Shown: positions 1-13,446, numbered from the stretch's first letter. The stretch: DNA of 64,000 nt from Dioscorea cayenensis subsp. rotundata (GCF_009730915.1 NC_052482.1:21110345-21174344), one strand, 5' to 3'. Made by a program: numbers and translations. Notes: generated from the sequence alone by a model not told the origin.

Positions 1-480
1 CAGGCAATGCTCCAGAAAGATCAGCATGTTGTGGTACATCTTGAAGGAATGGTTCGCCGGTGGTCTACTCCGGTGATGCTATCGAAACTAATTCACTTCT
101 TTACAGATGATTATGTTATTGAGATTAGGATACATACGATGATGACGCATGTATTTTTAATCCCATCATTCTTTGCAACTGCTTGTTCAAGTGTGTAATT
201 TCAGTTTGGGAAATTGCTATATAGATAGCTTTGGTTTGAGTCTACCAACACTTAGCTTTCTAGATATGATTCACACTTGACATCCTGATGAATGCTTGAA
301 CTACATGTTAAAGGTTTTGGTGCATTGCTTTATTATTGTTCTTGTCTTCATCATTCATTTGTAATGCTTTCAGGGCTTTGTTGAAAGTATAGTTTTGAGT
401 GTTATGGAGATGTTATTCACAATTTGGTTATCAAGATTGAATTAGTCTACTAAAATTATTTATATTAAATATTGTATTGA
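1..480 (+). other. Possible 3' end of an unidentified gene at the window edge
   Basis: The first 200 bases are less AT-rich than what follows and are open in one forward frame (to a stop near 198); a second frame ends at a TGA near 92. The following bases to about 480 look like a 3' untranslated region, with T-rich tracts. I do not recognise either reading, so this is only a hint that a gene to the left ends here on the + strand. Confidence 0.2.
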
Positions 481-827
481 AATAATTAGTATTGATAAAT
501 ATATTTTAATATTACAATATTTATGTTAATAGGTGTTGATTAAGTCAATATTTTGACTTTAAAATGTATTTCACAATTTTTTTTGGTTAAAAAGAACTTA
601 AGCATAAGAACCTTCGAATTAAACCCTTAAAAGAAAATTATTATATTTTTGCCCAAAAAAAAATGAAATATCATATTTATTGATTTTTATTGTAAATCAT
701 TTTCAATTAATTATATAACTTTTAAATCAGAAATCAACTAATTTCTTTGTTTAAAAAACAAAATAACCTCTTCTCTATTCACCCTACACGGTCGATGAAT
801 ATAAAAAAAATGTAAAAATTAAGTGGA

Positions 828-882
<55 letters not shown>

Positions 883-2385
883 TAGTGTTTGGTCGGAAGA
901 AATAAGAATATTAAATAAAAAAGTAAAAGAGAAATATAATAAACTATTTTAAATATCTTTTAGTGTAAATAAATGATAGTATTTAAAAAATGGACTATAT
1001 TTAGCAAGAATTAAATTTACTGGTTATTTAATACTTTAAATGATAATAATAATTAAATATTTTAGTTGAAAAACACCCTTTAACTATTATCCGTTTTAAT
1101 TATTCTAATTAAATATTTAAGTTAATTAATTCATGAATAATGATAATTATAATTAATTCATGTAAATTATATCTTCAATTGTTTTAATTAATGAATTAAA
1201 TATTAATTCAATAATTAAAAATGTTAAATTTTATTAAATGAAAAATTAAATTAAAGGGCAACTTAGCCATTTTTATTTCCCCAATCTTGATTCTTGAGGG
1301 GAATGGGCTATAAGTCCAAGTGTGAGAGTTTTATTTCTCTATAAAAATACAATTCATTTCTTTACCAAATACCAAAAGCGGATATACAGTTACATTAAAA
1401 AGTTATTTCTATTCTAACAATGTCTTTTCCTTAACTCAAACACACCGGAGAGCCCAATATAGTCATTTTTATAAGTTATTGAAATTAAAATTTCATTATA
1501 TAAATAAATAAATAAATTTTATAATGATTTACACTCTAATAAAAAGCTTATTTAGATTATTTTTTTGAAAAACTAAAAATATTTTTTAATAAGTTAAACA
1601 TTTCTAGGTTTAAAAAAAATTGTTTGTATTGATTTTTCTAAAAAAACAGAATATGTATAAAAACAAGAAGTTAGTCATAAACCTGAAAAGCTATTTTTTA
1701 TCTTATTTTTATAATTTTTGTTTTTACAAAAAACTAATTCAAACATAAAATACCAAAAAATGTTTAATTTATTCTTTAAAAAAAAGCATTCTTTTCTAAA
1801 AGTTTTTTTACTAAATTAAAAAAAATTATTTTTAATAAATTAATTCAAACAAAGCCAAAATTTCACGGAAAAATAGAGAAATAGACACTTGCACATGCTC
1901 CTCACACAATCAATGCCCAATATTGATGGAAAAAAAGCAAAACTTTGACATAACAAAAGAGCAAAAGAGACAGACAAAGTCAGTAAAAAGAAGTAAAGCT
2001 CAAAGCCAAAAAATTACTAATTTTAGCCATCTAATATACACATATTCAAACAAAGTCACATCCTCAAAAAGCTAACTCCCCTCCTTTAAATGCACTGCTA
2101 CTACTACCACAACAAGCACAAGCACAAGTACCCTTTTCTTCATTTATATATTATGTGCGCATGATCATGAACCAACTTTTGAGAACCAATTAATTCAATA
2201 TCATGACAAAACCAGGCTGCACAGCACCCTCTGCTTCTTGCATTAAAAACACAACAATAGCTTGGTGCTTCTCTCACTAATAATCACACCCTTCACTCTT
2301 CCCTTATGTTATATTCTTAATTAAATGAGAAATAAAAAAATGTAAATAAAAATTATATAAAAAAAATATACAAAAAGAAAAGCTA
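481..2385. other. AT-rich intergenic DNA
   Basis: No gene is supported here. The stretch is dominated by A/T runs and holds one trinucleotide microsatellite (830-880). The last few hundred bases probably contain the 3' untranslated region of the 5-phosphatase gene to the right. Confidence 0.6.
830..880. repeat. (AAT)n microsatellite
   Basis: About 17 perfect AAT units in a row. A second, similar run of about 13 AAT units lies in an intron of the 5-phosphatase gene at 3297-3337. Confidence 0.95.
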
Positions 2386-3294
2386 TCAGAATCTTGATGT
2401 CTCAAGACAGCTCTGACTTCTTGATGTGTAGAAAAGCAGTTGTTCTTCAGCTTGAACTTTCCCACATGACAACACTCCTCCTCCTGAGTTACTGCTACAG
2501 TGCTTGTTGCACGCCAAACCCTCCTCCCTTCCTTCTCCTTCTTCCACGTGGCACTCCCTGTCTACCTCAACGGTGAACATCGAGTACACCGGCCGGTGAT
2601 CTGAGAAACGCGTTTCCCCTCTCACATACCACATCTGTTTCATTCCCTTCCCTCTCCACAGTATTCTATCACACCTTAAATTACAAAACACACATAATTA
2701 AAGATATATATATATATATATATATATAAAACTAATAAAACAATCACATGGGGTGGGTGGAAGAGCAACAGAGAGTGATCATGGACTGGATCCCTTAAAA
2801 CAATTAGTATAATATCCCATGCATGTTCATATATATATCCTACTCAACATATATAATAATAAGTTAATAACACCATAAAATATATGCACATATATATCTT
2901 ATGATCATTGTTCATTGTAGGGTTGTCTTACCAAGCAGGGTTACGCCGTTTCTCTTTAGACTTTGCAGCATTTGCAACATAGTTATCAGAGTTTGCCAAG
3001 TATTTGTAAGTTGGTGGAAAATATATCTTCCCTTCTTTCCATCCTCTGAACACTCTCCCTGCCTTTTGTTCTATTCTAAGCTGAAAAACAAACATCATTA
3101 TGTTAATAACTCAAACTCTAACTAATTAATAACTATTTAATGCTCACTTGATCCTTCTCCAAGAGTGCTTGCCAGTCATTCTTTTGAAGAAGCTCATGGG
3201 TGTCATTCAAGCTTGTTGTTAGACGGTAGTTAAGATCCCCAAGCCATATAACTTTACTGTAAAGTTTGAAGATTGAGTTTTAGAGCTTTTCTTT

Positions 3295-3338
<44 letters not shown>

Positions 3339-4911
3339 TATTATTATTATTAATGATGATGAATTTAATTAATTAACTCACTCACTTGTGTTCTAAGATG
3401 GTGTCTGGGGATTGAGAACGTCTCCTTGATTGTGGGAACTTTGTTCTTTTTAAGATCTCCGACACGTCGGAGTTCCGCCGGAGCTCATCGCCGTCCTTCT
3501 CTCCGGACGCCAAGTGAGTGCAAACAAAGCAAAACGTGGTTCCATGCAGCGTCATACTTATTGAGATCGCTCCCTTAAAATAAATAAATAAATAAAATTT
3601 TAAAAAATAAGTGTGGGGTCATTTTGGGAAGATTCATGCACGCAAGACTTTTGGAGGGCAAGGAAAATGTTCCCAAAAAACACACACCTTGTTTCCCATG
3701 TATCCCATAATGCCCCTACCGACCCGAGACACTCGGAGCTCCCGCACGTGCGGCACGAGACCCGACCGGACCCACACGCACATGAACACGCCGACCATTT
3801 GCTTGCTTGCCGCCAAAACAAACTCGAGATTCGCACTCTCGTTCTCATCAAAGAAATCTCGTCCGTTGATTTCCCACTCCATAAACTCAGTGGCATTCCC
3901 GCAATTAACTGCAAGACCAGCACCACTTTTTCTAGAGTTCAACGCTTGCCCAATCAGAGACACCCACGTGGCAGCCGGTCCTTTGTCCTCAGCCCCAAGA
4001 ACATTCCCTGCGTTCAAAGGAACTATCTCCTGAAACCTGTCCAGTTCCACAATTACATTAATACCCTTCACTCAATCATAACCACAAATTAATATAAAAA
4101 CCATAATTAATTAATTAATTAATTAAATTAAAAGTATAGTTACCCTAGCACGTAGATGTCGGCTGGATAACACGTGCGATCGAACCATTCCCGAAGATCA
4201 AGACTTGAGTTTGGGGCTCTCCCACCCACGTTCCAAGTCCCCACAAACATCCTATAAAATTTACTCAATAATAATTATTAATTATTATTTTTTAAAAAAT
4301 AATAATTAATATAATTAATCATTTAATTATATATATAATATAATACCGGAGGTTGTCATGTGGAGGAGATGATGAGACAGTTAACGGGTCGGGTCCGAAT
4401 CGTGGCGGATTAAGATCCGGTAACCACTGATTATAATTTTCTGAAAAAAAAATGAGAGAAATTTTTGAAGAGTTTTGTTTTTCCCAAAATGACCCGGAGG
4501 AGAAGATGAGAGGAGTACCTTGGAGATCGGGTAATAGAGTCTTTGTCAGAGCAGCTCTTTCTCCGAACTTGAGCTTGTGCTGCAGTGGAAATAGCTTTAT
4601 TAATTTCATAAATTAACTTAATTTTTATTTAATTTGATTAGTGGTATTAATGAGAGATGATGATGATTAGTGATTAATACTTACTGTTGATGTTGGAATG
4701 GGAATGGAAATCATTGGGCTTGTTCTTCATGTTGAGCCATTTCTTGACAACACTCTTTGGCCATGAATACTGTGGAAAGTAATTATAAGATAGATAATAA
4801 AGAAATGGTTAGAAATATGGATTAATTCTAACTAAGTGTGATTATTTTAAGAGTTAATTAATTAATATGATTGTATTTTACCTTTGGATTTGAAGCAGAG
4901 TTGGTTCTCAT
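2386..4911 (-). CDS. Type I inositol polyphosphate 5-phosphatase
   Basis: Removes the 5-phosphate of soluble inositol phosphates and/or phosphoinositides. About ten exons can be traced on the minus strand. Exon 1 (4882-4911) gives [10 protein letters not shown], then [13 protein letters not shown] (4685-4769), RRKSCSDKD (about 4519-4582), DNLR then [10 protein letters not shown] (4142-4250), [14 protein letters not shown] and MGYMGNK (about 3690-4040), [15 protein letters not shown] (about 3390-3575), the catalytic WLGDLNYR (about 3150-3260), [15 protein letters not shown] (about 2930-3080) and CDRILW...SDHRPV (2389-2674). These are the signature boxes of the family, and the length of about 490 aa is usual. 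Splice phases agree throughout except between exons 3 and 4, where the frame giving RRKSCSDKD and the frame giving NYNQWLPDL differ by one base next to an A4 run at the acceptor (about 4436-4439). That is an assembly indel, a mutation or an unusual splice. The conserved GDLNYR and SDHRP boxes are intact. Confidence 0.88.
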
Positions 4912-5174
4912 GATTGGAAGAGAAGAAGAGAAGTTGCTGAAGAAAACAAGAGTAAATATTAAACTTAATTCATTGAATGAAATATGTAAAAATAATAGCT
5001 AATAAACATACATCTAAAGAACAATATAAATATATATACATATATGAAAATAAAAAATTCAAATAAAAGTAATTGGAGTGAAGATGGGTTTACCTTTGAG
5101 AAAATCTTAGAGAAAGAGAAAGGGAGAGGGATAAATGGAAAGCATAAGAAAGGACCATGGTTGGGACTTGGGAG

Positions 5175-5183
5175 TTTATATAA
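5175..5183 (-). promoter_or_regulatory. TATA box of the 5-phosphatase gene
   Basis: TTATATAAA on the minus strand. A probable non-coding leader exon follows (down to about 5094, where CAAAG/GTAAAC makes a donor), and a pyrimidine-rich TTTTCTTCAG acceptor sits just before the ATG exon (about 4936). The gene therefore probably has a 5' UTR intron. Confidence 0.5.
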
Positions 5184-5241
5184 GAAGAAGATGATGAAGA
5201 GAAAGGAAATAGTTTGCATGGACGCCCTTGACAAACTTTAG

Positions 5242-8200
5242 AATTATTTTACTAATTTTAAAAAAATAATCCTTGATTGATTCTAATTTTTTCCTTTCAT
5301 ATAAAACAAATTTGCCAATTATATTTTAATATTGAATAATTAAAATTTTATTTATTTGTTATACTGAGTAGTTGTTTTTGAATTTTGACCAATAAAAAAA
5401 TTTGGTATTATATATATTAAAGGGGTTGACGTGATGATGTCTATAATTTTACTTTTAAAAATTTGGGTGAAATCACGAGTGTGATATAATAAAGAGAAAT
5501 TGAATAAATTAGTATAAAACTTACGCGTTTTATTATGCATAAATCTCATTTATTAATTTATAAAAATTAATCATGAAAATGACTATTAGATTATAATTAA
5601 CTTTCCCAATAAAATCAACCTTTCAATTAAAAACTCTTTACATAATGTATTTCAAACATTAATACACTCCCAAATCAATGTCGGTACTTTCATATATTAT
5701 ATATATTTAAGTTATTCAATCACTATCTTTCAAGTCAATTACTTGATTACAACATTCTACTAGTCAATTGAATTATTACATGTCTTTATTATAAATGAGC
5801 TCACCTGACTTCAATTAGTTAAAAGTTAGCTCTTCAAAGTTTCAAACCATACTTAATATATTAGTTAATTATATATATATATAGATATATAGATATACCA
5901 TCTTGATCTACTTCATTTATAATATTATTATAATATACATATATTACCAAAGAGACATTAATATAAATCCACAGGACGCTATATATGATATAGATATATG
6001 TACATGTATTGTTCATTGTAGTAAATTATAAGGTCAATATCATAGTAGTTAATTTTTGACTTAATGATCTCCCACTTGTGTGTTTCAAATGTATTTACTG
6101 ACTTATTAATATATATGTGTGACTAATGACATCTTGATGACACTTTGACAATGAGAGATGGACCCATTAATTAATTAAGTCTTAATTTATTAGTGCATGA
6201 ACGGGTTTTCATTAATTAGAATAATTTTTTTTATAGTTTCAACGATTCTCCTTCTAATTTAATAAATAATTTTATATTATTTTGTATCTAATTTATAGTT
6301 TTATATATGATAAAAATATTTAATTCATAGTAAAAAAAATTATTATGCTGAGTAATTTTACAGTCGTACAACAAAATTCTTCGAATGGAACTCTTCGTTT
6401 CATCACTCTAAAATCTCATACACTACAATCTATATAAATAACAGAATATAATCCTTTATTTATAACAATATGATGTCTGATTAATTACATAAAAAATTCT
6501 TATAATCAGTCAATTGTTTATAACGTTTTATGATTTTGCTTATAACAAATATTCTAAATTTTTTTATTTATTACAAAATGATGTAATGCATTGAAGAGGA
6601 TGTCCATTATATGCATTTCATTGACCATCTTCAGTATTATAAACTTTATTAATTCAAAGTGGCCATTCACCCAAATTCCACTTTGCTCACCCAATTCCAC
6701 TTTGCTAAGTAACAATATTAAAATTGGTTCCAAAGTAAAACCCACATTAATCTCATTAAGGTTTTATTTTTATTTTTTATTTTTTTATGCAAATCTCTTT
6801 GCATGCACTAAACGTGGACAAGTGTTAATTCCACTTAATGAGTTCTAGTTTTCATCCACAATAATCACATTCCTAATTCATCCCCTCCCATAGCTAACAT
6901 CACAAAAAAACATAATTAAGGCCTCTAAACCAATCCTAATTAAGTTATTAATATTGGATCAGTGGGGTGGTCTCATTCCATCTGTTCCTTTGGCCTTTCT
7001 CTTGATTTCTTTTCATTCTTTATCCTTTATACTCCTTTTGTTTCAAATCATTCTTTATAATAATGGAAGCAATAATGCATTACTTAATGACATGCTAGGG
7101 AGTTAATCTTATTAATTTAGATTAGTGTTCTATTTAAGCTTCATACTTTGCTTAATATGTCACGTGATTACTCTATTTCCCTTCATTGATTTTTATAAAT
7201 AAAATGAATAAAAATAAATAAATATAGGTATTATATTAGTTAGCACATCACCATCTAATTAATCATATAAATCATCATTAACACTAATCCTAATATCTTG
7301 GAATGGCATGCAACATTTATAAGATAATAATATGATGCATAACTACGACAAAAAAGATCTAATAAATAATGTTCTTCTTGCCTTGATGTCCATGAAATTA
7401 TTTAGCCAAGGAATAATCTTCATGTAAGCTTCTTGTAATCTTCGAGGAATATATTCCATGAAGATTGTGAACTTAATTAAGTAACTAATCAAAAGTATTA
7501 ATTAAAGAAGAGATTAAGGTGTAATTGCTTGCCTAAGGCATGACGTACGTTAACTTAGAAATGCTAGTTCAACTGGAGACACAAGAGATTTCAAAGAGAG
7601 ATAAAGAAATAATTAGAAAAAACAAATCATAGTGATTATATATTAATCATTGACTAATCTTAAATTAATGTGCAAATTAATCATATGTGTTTTCATAAGC
7701 TAATAATATTATTTTAACTCTATTTTCAACGTAAGCAAAGGAAAGGTAACACAAATATTTGAAGAAAAACTATTTTGACAATCATGGAGTTTGAAAATGA
7801 ATTAATTAATGAAAGATTAGTGGGAACTTACTAATTATATTTTTGACTAGAAAAACAGGTTGGGCTTAATGTACACATTCATCATATTGTTAATAAAATA
7901 AATTTTACTTTTTGCACCGGCCACTTTGCTTACCAAAATTATTCACATATTAATAATAAGTATCATATATTTCAGTTGAAACTTTAATTTACATTTCTCA
8001 TAGTTAATTTATGATACGTGTTTAATTTCTAGTGGTAATAAATAACATGTGATTTAATTTGATTTAAAATATTATTGATGTCGATAAATTTTTTATTTTT
8101 TTCCAAAAATGGAAATGACAAAGTTAGGCCATTGTTAATTAAAAGATAAGGTTTTAGTCGTTCCAAATCATACAACCTAAAAATTTAACTTTAATAGACT

Positions 8201-8514
8201 TGATCATTATGAATTATAGTGGAGATATATAGATCATGCTATTAATTAATATAATTAATCTAACTTAGTTAACCCAATTTTTTTTTTGCCGACACGGTTC
8301 ATGTATTAATGATTAGGGATGAAACTTTTAGTTAATATACGTGGTTCAATTTTGTTTAAATAAATATAAATATATATTATCTAAGTTTGTGTAAATTATA
8401 TGTTTATCCTTTTGCTTCTTCGGTAGTGCATATTGTTTTTCTTTTTATAAAAAAGTAAACACACATTGCATTTTTCATCTTTGTTATTGGTGATAGTATT
8501 TAACACAATAAATT
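5242..8514. other. Long AT-rich intergenic region
   Basis: About 3.3 kb with no supported gene, RNA gene or recognisable transposon. It contains short TA microsatellites (for example around 5870-5890) and serves as upstream DNA of the 5-phosphatase gene. Short open frames here have no recognisable protein content. Confidence 0.6.
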
Positions 8515-8925
8515 ATGAGGCCGCTCGCCTGTAGTTCAGGTTGCTAAAAGACAAGAGTTTGATGGACCTTTGTCAAAAATCAAACATTGTATCCAGTTCT
8601 TTGGGCTTTCCACGTGCGAAGAGTGTAACCCTGATGATAGTCACGATGATAATACTAGCTAGTACGCTCTTCTTTGTCGGCTTAGGGTTTGTCTTTTGGC
8701 GGTTTTGGGACTCCTGTAGTTGAGTCGCCTTATTGTTTTTCTGCTTTTAATGTTTTTTGGGTTTTCACTTCTGATTGTATTTTGTTTTGTTTTTGGTTCC
8801 ACTCCTAGTATACTATTTCGGTTTTCTATTGTTTTTATCTGTTCTTTTGTAACTTCTCTAGATGTATCCTATGTTTTTTTCTTAATGCACGGTGATTCAT
8901 CTATTTTTTCGAAAAAAAAAAAAAA
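8515..8925 (+). mobile_element. Probable 5'-truncated LINE tail
   Basis: A T-rich block with a base composition unlike its surroundings ends in TTTTTTCG followed by a run of about 14 A (to about 8925), as the 3' ends of plant L1-type LINEs do. Reverse transcriptase coding sequence is absent and no target-site duplication was found, so the left border is a guess from where the composition changes. Confidence 0.35.
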
Positions 8926-9384
8926 TTATCTCTATATGTTTCACATGTCTTCCAAAACCATAACACATGTGTGTAAATATATATATACACACGTTTTTTC
9001 TTTGATATGCCTTAAATATATTTTTATTTATTTGAAACGCAAACAATTATTCTATATTAATTCTATTTTTTTTAAATGAAGGTATTATTTTTATTTTTAT
9101 TTTTTATATTTGACATTATGAATAAGCCGCGGTGGTCCGCTATTTAATTCTTTTACAATTTTAAATATGACCATACACTTCTAAACAGTAAAAAGATTTT
9201 TATTTTTTTATATAAACAAACACGTCTTATGAACAGTAAATCATGGATTAATTATACAAAAGAAAAGAAAAAAAAAAGGACTATTGGTAACATCCAATGT
9301 AAAATACTATAAATAAATAAACAAACAAACAAAAACAAAAACAAATAAAAGAAAGATCAATAGAAGCAAAAGCCACCATTGAAA
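8926..9384. other. AT-rich spacer; 3' flank of the ZAT-like gene
   Basis: Nothing recognisable apart from A-rich tracts. The last about 100 bases should hold the 3' untranslated region of the minus-strand zinc-finger gene. Confidence 0.5.
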
Positions 9385-9795
9385 TCAATCCAAATCCCAA
9401 CTCAAACCCAAACACAAGTCCAAGTTCAACTTTTCAACCTTCTTCTTCTTCTTCTTCATTTCAATGCCAAGCACTGTTGGTTGTCTATGCCTTCTCATAT
9501 GACCACCCAAAGCTTGTCCAATGGGAAACTCAATCCCACAAATGGGACACAAATGTGCTCTTCCCTTAGAAGAACTACCTCCAAGGCCATCATTTTCTCC
9601 GGCAAGCCCCCGGAGTTTCCTATGACTTGCCCGGTGTCCTCCGAGTGCTTGAAAAGACGAAAACCGACGTTTACACGTCTTACATTCGAAAACCCGGTCC
9701 CGGTGATTTACCGGAGGAGAAGAATTCATCATCATCATCAACAACTTAGCCATGTTTATGTCCTCCATTTCTAACTCCTTCATGTTTGTTCCCAT
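9385..9795 (-). CDS. C2H2 zinc-finger repressor, ZAT/C1-2i type (136 aa)
   Basis: Single-exon transcription factor, presumably nuclear and stress-responsive like the ZAT11/ZAT12 group. Two plant-type fingers each carry QALGGH: finger 1 at about residues 37-59 ([19 protein letters not shown]) and finger 2 at about 82-104 ([17 protein letters not shown]), followed by basic and poly-Lys residues. The C terminus has an EAR repression motif, LNLDLCLGL. The length is normal for the small two-finger class. The first ATG is used; it follows a TATA box by about 10-20 bases of leader, so the true start site may be tight, but the N terminus ([14 protein letters not shown]) resembles family members. A similar gene lies 6 kb away in the opposite orientation (16030-16497). 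Confidence 0.9.
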   Translation of the reverse strand: MGTNMKELEMEDINMAKLLMMMMNSSPPVNHRDRVFECKTCKRRFSSFQALGGHRASHRKLRGLAGENDGLGGSSSKGRAHLCPICGIEFPIGQALGGHMRRHRQPTVLGIEMKKKKKKVEKLNLDLCLGLSWDLD

Positions 9796-9804
9796 GTATG
9801 TATG

Positions 9805-9815
9805 TTATATATATA
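9805..9815 (-). promoter_or_regulatory. TATA-like element of the minus-strand ZAT gene
   Basis: A run of alternating TA (TATATATAA on the minus strand) just upstream of the ATG. It may be the TATA box with a very short leader, or leader sequence if transcription starts further up; another TA run lies near 9916-9924. Confidence 0.3.
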
Positions 9816-10106
9816 GAGAGAAGAGGAAGGTTGTTAGCTTACTTCATTGACTTTATGTTTGACCATGAAGTTTATTGGTCAGCAAGGAAGCTGGTATGGT
9901 GATCCATGTGAACATATATATATACGTGGTGGCTACGTATTAACCATTAAGCTTTGGCTTGTGACGGCATGACACACGTAATATGGTGATTGTGTTGAAA
10001 GTTCCACCCTTTTAAAAAGCTCTTTGGTTTGCATTCTAGAAGACAATGCTCTTTCCTTGCACTTGTTTTTTCACTGCAATGAAGTCTCTCTTGGATTAAC
10101 TTAACT

Positions 10107-10224
10107 TCATCATGTTCACGTTCACATTTATTATGTTTCTTTTATCAATATATATATATATATATATATATGTCATCATGTTCACGTTCACATTTATTAT
10201 GTTTCTTTTATCAATATATATATC
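10107..10224. repeat. Tandem duplication, unit about 66 bp
   Basis: The segment beginning TCATCATGTTCACG at 10107 is repeated at 10173 with no visible substitutions apart from the length of its TA microsatellite. It is a recent local duplication in the spacer between the ZAT-like and ALP1-like genes; the rest of 9816-10809 holds nothing else recognisable. Confidence 0.85.
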
Positions 10225-10809
10225 TTAGACCGTGTTGCTAACTTTGACTTTGAAAGATGGTGGAATGGAGTTAGTCTGAATGAGAGTTAATTTGTGACTA
10301 CATGTGTTTGATGTTTGAACTATATTGGTATACTTATTTTGATCAAATATAAATGTTTATTTTATAGAGTTTAATAGTAACCCAATGGATAGGATGTGCA
10401 ATTGCAAGGAAGCATCATTTCTGCTGGACTTAGCTTGCAGCTTTTGGTTTCCACATTTATCTACTCAGTTACATTTTGTGGTTTCATTGCGATTTAGGAT
10501 TGAGATTAGTTAATAAAACTAAGAAATATTATAAATTTTTGATGATTAGAAACTAAGACTTAATAGTTGTAATTCTTCGTGAAAATTTTAATAAAATGGT
10601 AAGGTGTGTTTAATTTGTTGCAAATATAAAGATTGGATTGCAAAGAAAGTCATACAAGGAAACAATGAATGCTTAGACTAATTCAACACAATGACAAATT
10701 TTGATTTTGATCAATCAATAGTCAAACATAACTTCTTCTGAGGCTATTCCCTTCAGCATTTGAAACATAAAAAAGTAAAAAAATAAGAAAGAACACAAGT
10801 TTGTCAATC

Positions 10810-13150
10810 TCAAGGTGGCAAGTTTCCTGACAAATACTGTGATAACTTGTCTCGAAGAATCAATCCGTTATTGTCGATAATATCGCAGAATTGCTGTTTA
10901 TACATTGAAGAATCATGTTGGTGAGACAATGGCACTTGATTCTGCAATTCATCTTCCAAGTCTATAGTGATGTTATGCAGTAAACAGCAGACAAGAATTA
11001 TTCTTGGTAGTCTATGCTTATCAGGTCTCCACATCTCCCCTTGAACAATTTTCCATGTCTCTTTCAATCTTGCCAACGCGCGGTGTACGACAATTCTGGC
11101 CGCGGAATTTCTTTTGTTGAATTCGGCTTTGAATTCGGAAAGGTTTTGTTCTTGGTAGGGAGTGAGAAGCCACGGTAAGAGAGGGAAACCTGAGTCACCG
11201 ATGATGTACTCTCTTACTTGTGATCCTTTTGACAACAGCTCCATTTTCCGGCCATTCAACCGTAAACCTTTCTCACATAGTTTGAAGAATGCTGAGTTAT
11301 GCAGAACTAGATTGTCATCGAGACTCCCTGGCCAACCGGTGACAATGTCTCTGAATCTCATTTCAGGATCGACAATCGCTTGCAAGACCATGCTGTGGTT
11401 CTTCTCAAGATCGATCCATACGTTGTTCGAACTGTCTACACAAGGCAGGCACATCATGATGTGGGTGGTGTCTATCGCACCACAGCAATTTGGAAGACCG
11501 CAAATCTTCTCGAATTTGGACTTTATTGACTCCATTTCAGCTTCTGAGTTTGGCCATCTTAAATGGTTTATAGCTTTCTCTTCCATTGCTTCCACAAATC
11601 GCCAAGTTACTTGAGAGACGGTTGATGGGTTTATTTGGAATGATATTCCGACATTGAATAGTGACTCGCCCGAGCTCAATCTTCTTAGAGCAACACCTAC
11701 TTGATCTTCCACAGTTAGAATCGTGCCATCGTTGTAAGCAAAGTTTGTCGGCTTTGCCACGAGATTTTCGCTCACTAATGAACATATGTAGTTAAATGTC
11801 ATTCTTGATATCTTGAAAATGGACTCGAACCTGCCTGGTTCTTTCGATAGAGCCAAAGGTCCTGCCCAACAATAAATGAAGTTCAAGAACATACAATTAA
11901 GAGAGACTAAGGCAAAAGAAATCAACAGAAAGGCAAATCAATCAAGCAGTTCACAGTGACGCACAGATTATTAAGAACTCAGTTGATCGAATGACATTCA
12001 TTGTTCAAGTATTTATGTAACTTGCATTGCATAAATAAGATACTCTGCTGCAAAGTTTGCTGCTTTTTTCTCCCGGACGAGAGACATCAAATGGAATTAA
12101 TATGAGAAGCTAAGTTCCACAAAAAGTCAGAAATACGGATTAGAAGATAAAAGAGCTTAAAGACATTGGATGCAGTCACTACCCTTTAATGTATCAATTG
12201 CCCACACTAGAATGTACCACAACACTGTGGAGATTTAGTTTGTAATACCCACATAAACTTGTCAGAAATGACTGCCAAACAGGGATATCAGCACTGAAGA
12301 ACGAACATATCGAAAATGTAAATCTCCATATTGAAATCAAACATCTTCATTTATTCAATGCTAAAGTATGCATGAACCACTAAATATGTCAATTTAAATA
12401 TCTGCATTGTTCATCTAAGACAACTCAATGTTTACCCCCTTCAATTGTTCATCACACATTACTTCCCTAGACATGATCAAATAGAACTAAAAAGGATTGA
12501 ATGATTACCTGAACAAAAATTCCCCAAAGAAAAACAAAGAACAGTAATCTAAACAAAAGCATAATAAGAAGAAAAAAAAAATGGCTATCAAACTACATTA
12601 TACTGTGAGATCATACAAAAAGGCCATATTCAAACAAGCATTAGCTTGAAATCCTCACTGGTTCAAACAAAAAAAATGAAAAAAAATTGTGCATTTCAAC
12701 ATCCCCAACTGCTCAAACACAATCAACAATCCAATCCACAACTTGTATGCAAGAAAATCAACTCCACAAATTGTTTTCTCACATCCAATGCAAAAATTTA
12801 CCTCCAAAAAAAAAAACAACACAACCAGACATTCACATCAATCTCTCCATTCCAACAATCTTTAAAACCATGAACAAATCAGAGAAAAACCAAATCCCAC
12901 ATTATTCAAACATCATCAATAGCCAAACAATAAAAAGCAAACAACTTTATAGAACTAAGAGCAATAGATTGACATAAATATATATATTAATAGAAAGAGA
13001 AAGAGAAAGAGAGAGAGAGAGAGGACCTGTGAGCCTTCTTGAGAAGTGGAACCACCAATCAAAAGGCTCATCATCCCCATGATTGTTAGTCTGAGAAACA
13101 GCCTGTTTCTCAACTCTCCTCCTCTTCCTTGACCCTTTGGTGTGACCCAT
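10810..13150 (-). CDS. ALP1-like protein: domesticated PIF/Harbinger transposase (391 aa)
   Basis: Two exons: 13027-13150 (begins MGHTKGSRKRRRVEKQ) and 10810-11861, joined across a 1.17-kb intron with GT/AG ends; phases agree and give 391 aa. The product is a HARBI1/ALP1-type DDE nuclease-fold protein. Family landmarks are CGAIDTTHI (first Asp), GWPGSLDDN, YIIGDSGFPLLPW (second Asp) and HRLPRIILVCCLLHN. Where an active transposase has Glu in the VVERAFGRLK box, this protein reads VVHRALARLKETW, so the catalytic triad is broken. No terminal inverted repeats flank the gene. This supports a host gene; Arabidopsis ALP1 is known to associate with Polycomb PRC2. The basic N terminus (KGSRKRRR) looks like a nuclear localisation signal. 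Confidence 0.85.
12989..13024. repeat. (GA)n microsatellite at the donor of the ALP1-like intron
   Basis: A GA-rich repeat lies immediately inside the intron, next to the exon 1 donor. Longer GA and CT runs at about 13410-13446 and 13530-13549 lie in the presumed leader/promoter of the same gene, together with a TA run at 13553-13576 that could be its TATA region. Confidence 0.8.
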
Positions 13151-13415
13151 GAATACCACCAACACCTTCAACAAGAAAAACCACCACCAACTGGATTCAA
13201 TGCTCATAAAACACACATACACTAACATTAACACCAAACAAGATCCAAAAACTAACAACTGGAAAGCAAACATGCAAACCAAAGTGTCAAACAAACACTC
13301 ACAACAATAACAATAACAATAACAACAACAACAACAACACTAAGAGAAAGAGTGAGAGTTGTACAGTAGTGGGTGTGTTAGAGCATGCAGAGAAAGTGGT
13401 GGTTCTTGAGAGAGA

Positions 13416-13446
<31 letters not shown>

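Noticed and set aside
3611-4092. Plus-strand open frames of 140-159 codons
   Set aside because: They are antisense shadows of a conserved exon of the 5-phosphatase gene.
8541-9079. Two plus-strand frames with hydrophobic, Phe-rich products
   Set aside because: The composition comes from T-rich DNA ending in a poly-A run; it fits a LINE-like tail better than membrane proteins.
12646-12977. Open frames within the ALP1-like intron
   Set aside because: Low-complexity Asn/Gln/Lys content from A-rich intron DNA; no recognisable domain.
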